Shown: positions 46,441-61,045, numbered from the stretch's first letter. The stretch: DNA of 64,000 nt from Wuchereria bancrofti (GCA_005281725.1 SSBO01000001.1:8398115-8462114); one strand, 5' to 3'. Translations and numbers: made by a program. The notes: a model not told the origin generated them from the letters alone.

Positions 46441-49116
46441 AATATGAATAGACTTAAAAACATTAGAAGTAGTGATAATTTTTATGAAATCGAATTCTTT
46501 TTTCTTCATTCCTTTTCCTTCTCTCTCTCTCTCCCTTTCTCTCTTCCCTTTTTTCTTTCCTACTTTTTTTTTTAAAAACATCAATTTCTTCGTTTTCTTC
46601 CTCATCTTTTTCTAGTGCTGTATTTTTCAATATTTCCCTCCAATTGATTGTTACAGCAAAAAAAAAAAAAAGAAAAAAAAAATTTCCTACGAAATAAGCA
46701 TGAGATGAAAGAATGAACCAAGTGAAAAAGTAAAAAAAAAAAAAAGAAAAATAAAAAAGATTAGGAGAAGAGTAAAGAGAACAGAAAGGAGGAAAAAAGA
46801 AAAAAAGTGTATAAAATTAAAGGAAAACGAGGACTATTGTCTCAATTTCAATCCCCATTTCAATAGTTTTATTTCAAATTTTATTTTTTTTTTCTTTGTC
46901 TCCTCTCTTTTTACATTCATATTCATCTTGTCGTTGCTATTTTTCTTTCTTTTCGTTTTTTTTTGCTACTTTTCGAAAATTTTCTCTCCTTCTTTTATTC
47001 TTTCGCAAATTCTTTACCACATTTATATTCATTTCATTAGTTCTTGAGTCGAGAAATGAAAGAACAAAAACACTTTTCTTTCACTTTATTATATTAATTA
47101 TGGCTTAGTTTTGTTAGCAAAACGAATATTTTAAGTTTCAAACCTAAGCAACGGTTTTTTTTTCTTTTTTTTTTTAAAGATAAGACATAATATGCGCGAA
47201 ACTTGCCTCATCATTTACTTCTATATTCATTTGTTAAAAGAGCGAAATTTTTGAGAGTTTATCTAAAGTATTGTTTTCATAAATTGATGAGTTTATGAAA
47301 CAGATTTGAAATGAGAGTTATCGTTCTTATAAAATTGTTGCTTGAAGTTTGTTGAAGTAATCCCATTCCACCTATGGGAATATGGACCCGCCCGTAGGAA
47401 TATAGACTCTTTGAAAATGTCACTTCTTAGGAATAAAATGTTAAGGAATGCCCATTATTGACTTGGTTCATTTTTGAAAAGGAAAATTAAAAGAAATTAT
47501 TCTTCCTTGTCTGGTCATTTCCCTATAAAAGTCTTACATTATTTTGGAATTTTACAATTCATTCTAGAATCTCTTAAAAATAGATAAAAACAAAAGAGAA
47601 AAATTATCGGTCTTTTTTTCTTTTGCTATTTATCTAAGTAAAATTATTTGTGAATTTAAACTGTCGCAACACAATTTTTTATTTAAATCGATCAGTCAAT
47701 TAATTAATCAGTCAAGCAACCATAAGATTGTTAAAAATTTATCCTAAACTTTTTCATCCTTCTAACTTCCTTTTTCATTTTTGTCGTATTCTGCTTTAAA
47801 CATAATAATTAATCAAAATTATTTAAAGCATTCCTCTTTTCATCCCTTATGATAAGATTATTTGCAATGAATAGCTGTCGGCATTTCTTTTTTTGTTTTT
47901 TGTTTTTCCCCTAATTCTTACTTATCAACTAAATTATTTTAAATGTTTACTAATTCGAATAAATGAATTTGAGTCTTTCCTTTTTGAAGACAAAATGGGG
48001 CAAAAATGATTACAACAAATTTTCATCGATTGTGTTAATTAGAAAATCGTTGCTTCCTTCTTTTGTTTTTTCCTTTTCTTCTCACGCAAAATGAAGAAAT
48101 ACAACAATGGAAGTTAGGTAAAATTTTTTTTAATTATTCGAAATTTAAAAATTTACAGATTGTTTTCTTTTTCGTTATTATTTCATTAATTATTTATTAT
48201 GTATAATTTTAATAATTGATTACCGAATGCTATTCTTTGATTGATCAAAACGAACAAAAAAATTAAATCGACATAAGTATATTATCAAAATATTGCATTT
48301 ACAAACAATTTTCCTTTGTAATTTTATGCAGTTTAAGCAAACAATAAAAAAAAGAAAGAAAAAAGAAATTATTCGTTCTCGAGAAAAAGTTGCATTTCTG
48401 TTTGAAAAATATCAATATTTTCTCGAAACAGTACATATTTTTTTTAAGATTTGCTATTATTTGATTGGGTCTTCACTTTCTGAAGAATTGGTCCTTTTTT
48501 TCTTTAATTGTTTGTTTTGCGAAAATAATATTAGTGCGGAAAAATTGATAACTTCCCAATAAAATTATTTTAAAAAAGAGGAATATATATTAAAATATAT
48601 ATATTTGAAAAAAACAAATATATGACAAATTCGTGTCGTGTTATACTATACATATAATACATTATATTCAAACAGAGTGAATATTTATTGAAAACATGAA
48701 TTACTGCAAAAATCAACATTTTACATCTTTGATTATTACATAGATTTTAGCAGAATTGCTTAGTTAAGAAATAAAATAATTTTATGAAAGATAAACCTAA
48801 AAGTTAAACTTCGATATGAGAAAGTATAGAAGTTGAGCTTAAAATATGGGAAAATTTCGAAGTTAAGCTTCACATCTTAGGGAAGCCTAAAAAAATGGAT
48901 AAAAAATTAACATATCAATTTGTATGCTTAAAAAAAAAAAATTAAAAATTTTGATAACAAATAAATTAGTCTAATAATTAATAACAATAATAAGTAATAA
49001 TAATAAATAATAATAGTAAGCAAATAAATAAAAAACATTTTTATATGACAGAAACGATCGGTCAGAAATGGAAAAAGCTAGTAATATATTGGCTTCAGTT
49101 GAATCATCGATTTTAA

Positions 49117-49240
49117 TCTATCCATCCATCTATCCATCCATCCATCCATCTATCCATCCATCTATCCATCCATCCATCCATCCATCCATCTATCCATCCA
49201 TCCATCCATCTATCCAAGCATCCATCCAACCAATAAGCAT
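49117..49240 (+). repeat. (CCAT)n tetranucleotide microsatellite
   Basis: About 29 CCAT/CTAT units. It is open on both strands as Pro-Ser-Ile-His or Trp-Met-Asp-Gly repeats, a property of the motif. Confidence 0.95.
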
Positions 49241-49274
49241 CTCTTCGTCCATTTCTCTCTTTAAGAGAAGAAAA

Positions 49275-49304
49275 AGGGAGAGAGAGAGAGAGAGGGAGAG
49301 AGAG
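49275..49304 (+). repeat. (GA)n microsatellite
   Basis: AGAGAG run with one GGG interruption, just downstream of the CCAT array. Confidence 0.9.
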
Positions 49305-50994
49305 ACCTTGTTGCTCTCGGTTAGTGTTAGTAATCGACCGCTTGACATCCATTCTTTCCTTCTTCCATTTACTGAATTGCTTAAACGAGATGATACTATA
49401 AATTTTCTTTTTAAATTTTTAAATGTTAAACATAATTTTTTTTTTTTTGAATATTGTTCATTCAGTTTTTCATTTATTTCTTTTCCTTTTATGTTAAATT
49501 TCCGAAAATAGAATTTTATTAATACACAAAAAAATAGTGAAAATAATTGATTAAAATGTAATAAAAATATTTTTAACATTTATTTTTACGACTTCCTCTT
49601 TATAAAATTTTCTTTCTATTTGCTATTTCATATCAATTTTATATCATTTAACAAATACTATTTAAGTGTTTGTGACTGATTCGGAATTTGTACTTTTTTT
49701 TTTGTTAATTTGTAAACTTTTACAATGTACATAAACTTTTATTGCTATAGCAATATACGTATTCCCACATATATTTATGCGTTTTACGTTTTCTGCATAC
49801 TTACGTATTAAATATATGCTTACGCTAGCACGTTTAGTACACGGAAGTACACCTAAACTATACATATATATTCATCTCTGCATTAAATTTGAATTAACTA
49901 ATATTGTAATAAACATAATATATAACTTTTTATGTTAAACGGTAATAAGCGTAGTAATATACGTATGAGAGAAAATACTTTTTCAAGCTTACATAACTGA
50001 AAATTAATTAGAAGAGGTAATTATTGCTGTTTACAACAAAAATATGATAAAATACAGGTACATTTTTTTTTCTATATCTATGAAATTAAAGTATGATAAG
50101 CATCATTTTAATACAATGATTAATCAATCCAATTTATATCCAAATTTGATTAAGTTATTTAATTCTTATTGTATTTACAATTTTTTTCTTTTTTTGAATA
50201 TGACTAATTAACTAGAAGGAAAAAAATGCAACTATTGCAATTATTGTGCAAATAAGCAAAAAATATGTTCAAATTTATATGGCAAGAAAAAATATATAAA
50301 TGATTTTATCATTATTCTGATTAAATGAAATCAATCAATATTCCATGTCTTTCAACATTATAGAACAGATTTACAACATTAAATTCATTTCTAACTCTAC
50401 AATTGCTTTCTACTTCGAAAAAAAGAGTAAATATTAATGAAATGAATTTCAAATGTTGGAGCAAAAAAAAGAAGTCAAAGAAAAGCTTTGAAAAATTATC
50501 GTAGTATCCCTTGAATTTCAGCTAAAATTTACGATATTCAACAGCAATTTGCAGATAATGCTGAAAATTTATTATACCATTGAAAAAAAAAAACGAAGAA
50601 AAAAGAAGGAAAATGAATTAGAAACAAGAAAAAATTTATTCAATCTTTTATTTCTCTTTTCTTCATATTCTAGCTAAAAGCAAAAGTAATACTTTGTTTT
50701 AATTCTCTATGCAATATGTATGCATATTCTTCCCTATAAAAAAACAAAATAAATAACTATGGTAACCACTTGAAAATTAGTATCATTTTAACAAAACCCA
50801 GAAGGAAGAATTTTTTTTTTTTCATTCATAAATAGTGCTGCTTCTATTTTCACCATTTTTCAATAAAATTTAAAATTGAAATTATATCCTATGAATAGGA
50901 TTAAAATTTTGAAATGGGAATGGAATTTGCACTTACATCAAAAGCATAGCGATAATAAATTCACTTGTAAGCAGTGAAATTTCTCCTTTCATAA

Positions 50995-50996
50995 CA

Positions 50997-51034
<38 letters not shown>

Positions 51035-51094
51035 TAATAATAATAATAATAATAGTAATAATAATAATACTAATAATACTAATAATACTAATAC

Positions 51095-51133
<39 letters not shown>

Positions 51134-51233
51134 TAATAATAATAATAATAATAGTAATAATAATAATAATAGTAAATAAATGATAATAATAATAATGACA
51201 ATAATAATGATAATAATAATAAATAAATAAATA
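50995..51233 (+). repeat. (AAT)n microsatellite, ~240 bases
   Basis: AAT units with interspersed C and G. The opposite-strand poly-Leu frame is a repeat product. Confidence 0.95.
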
Positions 51234-53203
51234 AATGACTTCAAATTCTCCTTTTTAATGCAGTTTTATAGTTTATCAAAAATTCTTGCTCAATTCATAT
51301 TTTATAATTCGTTGAAAAATTTGACCAAAATTTGCAGCTCACACATTAGCAAATATTTCTCGCTTTTTTTTAAGAAATGCACTTTTTATCTTTTTTTTAT
51401 TCTTACACTTCTTTCGCATTATTTTTTTATAACCTTTCTTGATTTGCTTTTTTCTTTCATCTTTGCATTATAATGTTTAAGTTTTATTGTGATAGATTTT
51501 CAAATATGAATTCAAATTTTTATACTTTATTTACGCAATAACTAAAGTGAACAGTGTTAGGATTTTTCCATCACTGCAAGTTATATCTGAATTCTTTTTT
51601 CGGAATCAAATTTCGGGAATTACTCATTTGGAACGAAAGAAAAGTAATAAAAACACTATTGTTTATTGTTTATTTCCTCTTTGAAACCGTAAAACCAATC
51701 AGTTGATTCAACTTTTACATATGTTTTCGGTTTAAATTAGTCGCATTAAAAAAAAGGAAAAGAAAAACTAAAAAAAATGACAAATGAAATTATTTTAAAA
51801 TTTTTAATAATTATCGTCAATATGTTTTTGAAAAAACATATTGATAACATTCCTTTTTTATGTATTATCAGTAACAATTCATTTTATTCTTCTTTTACTC
51901 CATCTTTAATTATTATACAAATGTAACTGCAAAATATTTGAAATTTCAAAAAACAAAACTTAAAATGAAATCAATCAGTCAATTAATTTCAGCTTATTTT
52001 CTTCATTTTAACAAACAAATCTGATAGCAATTTTAGTTTTACTATCATTTTGTACGAACGAATTATTTGATTATTATATTAGCAAAGTGTTTTTTAAACT
52101 TCTCTGTATTGAAACGATTACATAAGTGCTTAACAAATATACAAAAAATAGAAGCAAAAAAAAAGATCTTTAAATATTTTACTAATTCAAAAATTATTTT
52201 ATTTCCAGGTAGCAATAAATGTTTTGTCATTCTTTATAATTTCTTGTTTAATATATAAAATTTTTTAACATTAATTTTTAAAAATAAAAAAAAATTGGTT
52301 AATTTTTATTTTAGTTTTCGCTCAGCTAATAAAATTTACTGTACTAAAACTTTTTTTTCTCTTCTAAATATATGTCTTAATGATTTATTTAATATATTTA
52401 ATAATGGCAATATTAATATATCGTGTAATTATGTATTAGCAATTAACAAATAATGAAATAAATTACCGAAACAATAATATTTAAAAATAAGGTAAAAATA
52501 CATTCATTGTACGAGCGAGGAATGAAGCAATTTCATATTTCAGTAATGAAGCAATTTTAAAAGTAAACTTTAAAAAATTCGTTTATTTCATTTGTTACAA
52601 AATTTCAATTTTTTTTTCATACTTTTAACTTTTAACATTTTTTTCTTTTTTCTTCTCTTTTCTTTTTTTGCTAATATTATTGTTTCATTTATGCCCAATT
52701 TATAAGTGATATATTTGTATTTTTCTTTCTCTTCCATTTCTTAAAAAATATTTCCAATATTTTCGCTTCAACCTTGAATATCCACCAGTAATTCGAATAA
52801 AAGTATAGTTATTAACTATTTATTTATTTATTGAAAAAAAGTTTGTTTTTTAAAAACAATTTTTCTTTTTCGTCCAATTTTTATGGCTATTATATTTTAC
52901 CAGTTTAAAATATTTCACCTTTTCAATGAATTCATCTTTTTTTATCTTTTTCAATGAATTCCATTTCTTCTAAATTTCAAAAGGAAAGAAATGTATTGAA
53001 AATTTGAACAATTCCTAATTATATAAATTTAATTCAGATTTTTATTATTTTTTCTCACTTTTTGCATTTTTCAATATTAATAGACTGAATAAAATTTGAA
53101 TTATGTACTTTGTGTTAGAAAAAATATTATTCATTTCTTGCCCCTTTGCTATTATCATTTAAAAAATATCGCATCAAAATGTGAACGACATTTTTTTATA
53201 AAA

Positions 53204-53281
53204 GAAAGAAAGAGAGAGAGAGGGAAAGAAAGAAAGAAAAGAAAAAAGAAAAAGAATGAATGAAGGAAGAAAGAAAGAAAT
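53204..53281 (+). repeat. GA/GAAA purine tract
   Basis: Almost uninterrupted purines with AGAAAGAA units. Confidence 0.9.
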
Positions 53282-53683
53282 ACCTATGTTTTTTTGTTGT
53301 TTGTTGTATTTTCGAAATATATCGATTGTAAAAGTTCATTGCAATTCATTTTCAAAAAATTGAAACCAACGAAAAGATGAATGATATCAATTTGTGTTAA
53401 TTTTTTGTTAATTCATACAATTTTATTACCTTTTTTCAATGAATTTCATTTCTTCATCTCGTCATCCCTTTCTCTCTCAAATTTCATTAATTAAAATAGC
53501 TCATTTTTAGCCAGTCTAAAATTTCATATAATTTTAATTAAATTCTCATAATCATTTACTCTTTCTTTTTCCTTTTTTTTATTTTCCACTTTTCCCCATT
53601 TTTGATTACGCATTCATCATGCTATGTTTGCAAATATTGATCAAAACGTAGCATTTAATGTCAGAAACTTCTTGTGTCTCTCT

Positions 53684-53744
53684 GTATGTTTATGTATGTG
53701 TATGTGTATATATATATATGCATGTATGTGTGTGTGTGTATGTT
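53684..53744 (+). repeat. (TG/TA)n simple repeat
   Basis: Mixed TATG, TGTG and TATA units. Confidence 0.9.
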
Positions 53745-54594
53745 TTGATGACAATTGAATGCTAAAATTTTAGTGACATTTCAATCAAAGTTAAAAAAAA
53801 ATAAAAAAAACTGAAAGAAAAAGAAAAAAAAAAAGGTTATATAAGCAAAGTAGCATCGATCAGTCAGTTAGTAATATTTAGTTCAATTCAAAATTTAATT
53901 GTCTTTTTTTAATTTTCAATTTATTATCATCTATTCTATTTTATTCATTCTTTATTTGAATTTATCGCCCCCTTTTCATCCATGCATTTGTTATAATTCG
54001 AATTAATTAATCGATATCAACAATTATGTGAATCAATTCACATGAATACATGTGTTTGTCAATGCAAATATATAATTTATCTCAATCACTCAGAATTAGA
54101 ATTTGATTAGATTATAAGCTTTTAGAATATTAATGCTCATTACTGGTATATTTCAGTTTGAGATCTAAAATTAAATAGAGATTTGAATCCTTACAAATAC
54201 ATTTAATTTGTTTTTAAATTCCAATAAACATATATGTAATGCCGTTACTCGTTAATATTACAAATATCTTTTTTACTATGAGTAAATACTACAACATTTA
54301 AAAAAGAAAAAATGAAAAATTTCAAATACTCAAACAAGTTTGAATTTTGTGTTAATCTTTAAAAGTTACATCTGTACAATAAACCATATGTGACATAATA
54401 GAAGAAAGTCATAAAAAAGTTCCATTATTATTACTTCCACGCTATTTGGACATTAATTTCTATGCGTAAATTTTTTTTGTTTCTTGTTTTTTTTTTTTGT
54501 TTTTATTAAAAATACAAGGCAAAAAGTGAATATCGATTATATCTAATCCAATAGTAAATAACTCTGTCTGACAAACATATGCATTTGGCAGGTT

Positions 54595-54620
54595 GGGGGG
54601 AAAGGGAGGGGGGCGGGGGG
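54595..54620 (+). repeat. G-rich tract, strong G-quadruplex pattern
   Basis: G6-aaa-G3-a-G6-c-G6: four G-runs with loops of 3, 1 and 1 in sequence that is otherwise strongly AT-rich. Confidence 0.9.
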
Positions 54621-54783
54621 TCATCAACATCCATATATTGTAGTAAACAAACTACAATTGAAATCTCCATTCAATCAATAAATCTTTTTGGAATAATTTG
54701 CCAATCATGACATCTTTTACCATACCATCTAACGTACTCATTTGGCAATAATCCGTAAAGTATATGCATCCGGAAAAAAAAAC

Positions 54784-54837
54784 GATATTATAAGCGGATA
54801 AATGATAATTGATATTATAAGCGGATAAATGATAATT
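54784..54837 (+). repeat. 27-bp tandem duplication
   Basis: GATATTATAAGCGGATAA followed by ATGATAATT occurs twice in tandem, and a third time right after the N at 56378. Confidence 0.95.
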
Positions 54838-56377
54838 GATTCTAGCAAACAAAAAATTAACCTATCGCATTTATTTAATAATAAATTTATTATTAAAAAA
54901 TATATACTGCTTATTCACTCTGACATTTCACCAATATTTTAATCATACACTTGTGTAATTCCGGAAAAAAAATAATATTTGGTTTTATTTGCCATATAAC
55001 CAATTTGTTATCTTTGCATACTTATTCGACCATTAATACTAAGTATAACATAATTTTGGAATAAATCTTTCTTATTATATATAATTTGCTAGCAATGAAA
55101 TATCGATAAATCCATCTTTCGTCTTTTTTTCCATCCTTCCTTTTTTTTGCTTTCACCTTTCTGTTTGACCTTATTTTGATTCCTTTTCAAAAATCGTTAC
55201 TTTTTAAATTCTTGTTTCATCCTTTCCTTTTTTTGTTCCAAAAATTTTAATCAGTTTATCTAAAATCAATCCTCTTCCATATATTTTTTCTTTTTTTTGG
55301 GTGGAAAAAAGCTTCTTTTTTTTGTTTTCTCAACAACAATACATTACTTTTTTCTAAATAATTGCAATTTGTCATTCATTTATTATAGCCGTAAATGGAA
55401 AAATTTTCCATTTCTATCTTTGTTTGTTTTATTTGAAATTTCAGAAAAAAAAAAACAATATATTAAAATTCCGAAGAAATAAAAGGATTGTTCAAATTTA
55501 GCTTAGCTTAGCAATAGTAATAATATTTTCTCTTCTTTTTCTCTTTCTTTCGCTAGAAATTTAGAATTTGAAAATGGAAACAAGAGGAAACTAAGTTAAT
55601 TAATTTCAGTCCTTTATTTTTATTCTTACTTTAGGAAATAATTTCAGATACTAATAGTACCTTTTGCAACGCTGTAATTATAAGGAGAAATGATCAGGTT
55701 TAAAAGAGTAGCAGATAGTAATAATTAACGCTTCATAATATTTATTTTTTTCTAGGAATGATTTTTTTACCCTTTGTTTTCTTTAAAAATTCAAATTTTA
55801 AAATATCTAATTTTTCAATATTTTGACATTTTAGCAATGTTCATATATTCTCAAAATGCGTTGAATCAAATTTATATATGATGAATTCGATGAAGAGATA
55901 ACGTTACCATTCTTCTTCTCTTCTTTTTCTTCCTCCTTTTCCTTTTCCTAATTCCTTCTGAAATTTATCAATATGCAAAATTTCAGTAGTAATGATAAAG
56001 TAGTAAATTAGGAATAAAAAATAAAATTATTAAACTTATCTAAAAACAGTTGAAAGATATATATATATAAGAATGAAACAGTGATGATGAAGAATATATG
56101 ACGAATTGACAGAGAAAATTAGCAACATTTCTCATTTTTCTATTTTCAGCCATTTAAGGAAGTAAATTTAAGATAAATGAAATGAGTCGAATAATTATGA
56201 ATGACATTCTAAAACCACTGTCACTGCTGTCATTGTTGTCGTTATTAATAATACATTTATTATTATTATCATGATTATTGTCGTCGCCATTACTATAATA
56301 ATAATTATAATAATTATTATTATTATTTATTATTATTGCTACTATTATTATTACTATTATTATCGTTATTATTATTG
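54811..56377 (+). repeat. Direct repeat copy 1 (1.57 kb)
   Basis: Matches 56379-57926 essentially base for base, except for a replaced segment (55180-55279 here, 56748-56829 in copy 2). It ends in an ATT microsatellite at the N. Confidence 0.95.
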
Positions 56378-56378
56378 N
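56378..56378. other. Ambiguous base N at a duplication junction
   Basis: The only non-ACGT base noticed in the window. It sits exactly where copy 1 ends and copy 2 begins. Confidence 0.98.
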
Positions 56379-57926
56379 GATATTATAAGCGGATAAATGA
56401 TAATTGATTCTAGCAAACAAAAAATTAACCTATCGCATTTATTTAATAATAAATTTATTATTAAAAAATATATACTGCTTATTCACTCTGACATTTCACC
56501 AATATTTTAATCATACACTTGTGTAATTCCGGAAAAAAAATAATATTTGGTTTTATTTGCCATATAACCAATTTGTTATCTTTGCATACTTATTCGACCA
56601 TTAATACTAAGTATAACATAATTTTGGAATAAATCTTTCTTATTATATATAATTTGCTAGCAATGAAATATCGATAAATCCATCTTTCGTCTTTTTTTCC
56701 ATCCTTCCTTTTTTTTGCTTTCACCTTTCTGTTTGACCTTATTTTGACCATTTTTATTTGACCATTCTATCATTTGTCATCATCTCCGATTTTATATATC
56801 TTCTTATCTCCCTTTTTACATCTTTTATTATATTTTTTCTTTTTTTTGGGTGGAAAAAAGCTTCTTTTTTTTGTTTTCTCAACAACAATACATTACTTTT
56901 TTCTAAATAATTGCAATTTGTCATTCATTTATTATAGCCGTAAATGGAAAAATTTTCCATTTCTATCTTTGTTTGTTTTATTTGAAATTTCAGAAAAAAA
57001 AAAACAATATATTAAAATTCCGAAGAAATAAAAGGATTGTTCAAATTTAGCTTAGCTTAGCAATAGTAATAATATTTTCTCTTCTTTTTCTCTTTCTTTC
57101 GCTAGAAATTTAGAATTTGAAAATGGAAACAAGAGGAAACTAAGTTAATTAATTTCAGTCCTTTATTTTTATTCTTACTTTAGGAAATAATTTCAGATAC
57201 TAATAGTACCTTTTGCAACGCTGTAATTATAAGGAGAAATGATCAGGTTTAAAAGAGTAGCAGATAGTAATAATTAACGCTTCATAATATTTATTTTTTT
57301 CTAGGAATGATTTTTTTACCCTTTGTTTTCTTTAAAAATTCAAATTTTAAAATATCTAATTTTTCAATATTTTGACATTTTAGCAATGTTCATATATTCT
57401 CAAAATGCGTTGAATCAAATTTATATATGATGAATTCGATGAAGAGATAACGTTACCATTCTTCTTCTCTTCTTTTTCTTCCTCCTTTTCCTTTTCCTAA
57501 TTCCTTCTGAAATTTATCAATATGCAAAATTTCAGTAGTAATGATAAAGTAGTAAATTAGGAATAAAAAATAAAATTATTAAACTTATCTAAAAACAGTT
57601 GAAAGATATATATATATAAGAATGAAACAGTGATGATGAAGAATATATGACGAATTGACAGAGAAAATTAGCAACATTTCTCATTTTTCTATTTTCAGCC
57701 ATTTAAGGAAGTAAATTTAAGATAAATGAAATGAGTCGAATAATTATGAATGACATTCTAAAACCACTGTCACTGCTGTCATTGTTGTCGTTATTAATAA
57801 TACATTTATTATTATTATCATGATTATTGTCGTCGCCATTACTATAATAATAATTATAATAATTATTATTATTATTTATTATTATTGCTACTATTATTAT
57901 TACTATTATTATCGTTATTATTATTG
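56379..57926 (+). repeat. Direct repeat copy 2 (1.55 kb)
   Basis: Second copy of 54811-56377. Its ATT microsatellite runs on into unique sequence after 57926. Confidence 0.95.
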
Positions 57927-60923
57927 TTGTTATTGTTATTATTATTTTCATCAATTATTGTTGCTATAATTGCTGTTATTTTGTTATGAAGTACTTGGAA
58001 TTATTATTGAAATATGACGAATTTCAATATCGCACTTTTACTTTATTCTCTCTTTCTTTTTTTTCTTTTCAATATTTTAATTTCATTTTAATTAACCAAA
58101 CTTTCTAGCAGCTGTTAATAAATACAAAATTAAATCATATTTCTCATGATAATATTATGATTTTATTATTTCACACCATAATTTGCTCCTCACATTATAA
58201 TTTAATGTCATTTTGGAATTTTTATTATGATTTTTATGAATTACTCAGAAATCGGTCTTTTTCTTATTCCAGTCAAATGATGGAAAATGGTGAGAAAAGA
58301 GAAAAAAGAATTAGATAATATGAATGATAAAATTCGGACACACATTTATTTAACTTCTCATCCTTCCCATTTTCTGTCCCATTCGGACTATCTACCATCG
58401 CTCGAAGGAATTGCTATTAAAACTTGTTTGAAATTATAAAAAAAATTTTCTCTCCATTGTTTTTACTTTATGCTAATTTTAAAGTATCGATTTATGCATT
58501 TTTTGCATTGCATACGTAAACGTATGCGCACGTTTTCAGAGTTTTTAGTGAAAAGAATGAGAAAAAATTGTTAAAATTAAATTGTTAAATGCATGTAGTA
58601 TGAGTTAATGGTTAATTTAATTGTAAGAAAAATAAAAAACAGAAATATGAAATGAAATAATAACAATAATAGAAAATGAATAAATTCTGAGGATAAGATA
58701 AAGTATTGAGAATTCTTCTGATTCCGTTTTTTTTTTCCCTGCAAAAACATCCAAAAACTGTATATCCGGAATTTTGAAATGTTTTTTTCTTCCGAAATTC
58801 AACACTAACAATGCAAAAATTAAATTGAATTTTTCACAAATTATGCAAATTAATCGAACACGGTTTATTTTTAATTGCAAGAAAAATAAACAATATATCA
58901 CTGGCAAAAGGTTTCAATGTTAGAAAAATTTTAAGCTATTTCATGTAACAGTTATATTCAATTTCATCTTAACTATAACATCCTTATTCTTTCTGCCTTT
59001 TTTTTATGGTAAAATTATTTTATTATTTTCTTTCAGATATTGTTCATTTCAACATAAATTTGTACCAATTTGATTTACATCGATTAGATCAAAAAATCTA
59101 GAAATTTCATCTATAACAAACCTGAAACAGAAATAGTTTTCCATGATATAATGTCGTAAAAATACGAAAAATAATCAAATAAAAATGTTGGTCGACTAAT
59201 AATATACTGATTAATTTGTTGAAAATAATTGATATAAAATGATAATTGATTGATTGATTAGATTTCACTGTTGCATTTTTTTGAAATGTACTAAAAATTG
59301 AAGTTAGCTGAAGTAAAATATTAATATATCCTCAATACTCACCTGTATCCATCATCACTTTCAGTTGCTTCATTGTGTAAAGTAAGTAAATGATGCAATT
59401 GTGAAGAAAATGAAGCATTTCGTTTTGATTTCTGCTCATTTCACTTCTTTCTTTCTTCCTTCGTCTTCTGATCTTTCTTCTTATTTTTATTTCTTGTTTA
59501 TCATTTCATTTATTTCATTATATCAGTGAAGACTACTTAAACTTTTTTATTCTTATCTTTTTTCCTTTGTAAGAACTGAAATGAATTAAATTCAAAATAA
59601 TTAGAAGATATTGTTAGCAGATGGATTAATTAATTAATTAATTAAAGTAATAATAGTAAATGATTATAGATATTGTTATTGTATTCGGCAGTTTGCTGGC
59701 CTTAGTCTATCTCATTAATATAATTATTGTTATCATTCGCTATTACTATTAATAATTATTATTATCATAAAGGAGTAGCTGATAATATTATACATTGCAT
59801 TGCAATAAGATATTGCATTAAATGAAAATATCTGTAAACTACTAAATTCGTCAAAATTAAATCTTGCAATAAATCGTTTTATTTTGAACGAAATGCTTTA
59901 AAAAAGTGTCCTATTAACCCAGTTTCAATTTTCATATATTATTTATGCTAAAAAATTAATTTGTTGTTTCTAAGCTATTATTTAACTGCAAAATGATAAT
60001 GCAATCTTTGAAGTTATGAAAAATAAAATGAATTAAACAAATCAAAACTGTATTTGAATTGATATATTTAAACTGACATAATAATTTAGCAAGATTTGAA
60101 AATTTCATTTTGTTACAGTAAACTCTGATAGCTTTTGCTAATTAATTTTTTGTTACTAATCTTTAGTAATTAATTGTTGTTAAACATAATTTTGTTCTAC
60201 TTTCAGTCAATGACGTGTTTTGCTTCAAGAATTAAATTTCTTCTTGACCACTAATTGCAGTAACAAGGTATTATTAAAGTTCTGACTAAGCAGAGTGGAA
60301 AAAGAAAGGAAGTAATTTGTATTTGAAAATTTCGAAGGAAATTTTCATTTTGAAATAAAAGAGGAGAAGGAAAAAACAGTTAAGTACTCCTACGTTATCA
60401 TATCATTATCATATGCTATATTACCCAATATTATACAATTCCTTATTTTAATTGATCATAAATATTTGAAATGTTAGTAATTTTGGGTAAAATATCTTTG
60501 CTTTTATTATTTATTCGTCATTTGCTCAGAATTACAATATTATTACGTAATTTTAATTAAGCAGTAAATTTTTGCTTACATTTAAATACATGCATTATGC
60601 ATGCTGATTGCATGTAATTTACTCTTTTAATTTCCTTTCCCACTTTTTTAAAACTTTCCTTTTCGTTTTCTTGCAACGAAAACGACTCATATTGAAAACC
60701 TAAACATCATTAAAATTTCAATTTCTTCATTTCCTTCTTTTAAATCTCTTTCGATTCATTTTCTTCTCTTCTTTCCAATAATTTACTTTTTCATTTGTTT
60801 AATGTCATCTTTCATTGGAATATTTTAAGGCATTTGTTTAAATTTATCACTTTATTATCATTTAATAGAATAATAAGAATAATTTTCTTGTTTATATTTT
60901 TCAATTTTATTATGTGAGAACTA

Positions 60924-61045
60924 TTATTATTATTATCATTATTTTTATTACTATCATTATTATTATGATATTATTATTGTTTTTATTTTTATTGTTACTA
61001 CTGTTAATAATTATAATATTATTATAAATTATTATAATATTACTA
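60924..61045 (+). repeat. (ATT)n microsatellite
   Basis: Interrupted ATT/TTA triplets. Confidence 0.85.

Noticed and set aside
49068..49511. Open frames on both strands over the CCAT repeat
   Set aside because: The frames exist because the tetranucleotide has no stop in several frames; the protein is a pure repeat product with no splice or start context.
50933..51244. Poly-leucine/isoleucine ORF on the minus strand
   Set aside because: Translation of an AAT microsatellite; not a membrane protein.
58513..58528. catacgtaaacgtatg palindrome
   Set aside because: A 7-bp inverted repeat of this size is expected by chance in 64 kb; no context supports a function.
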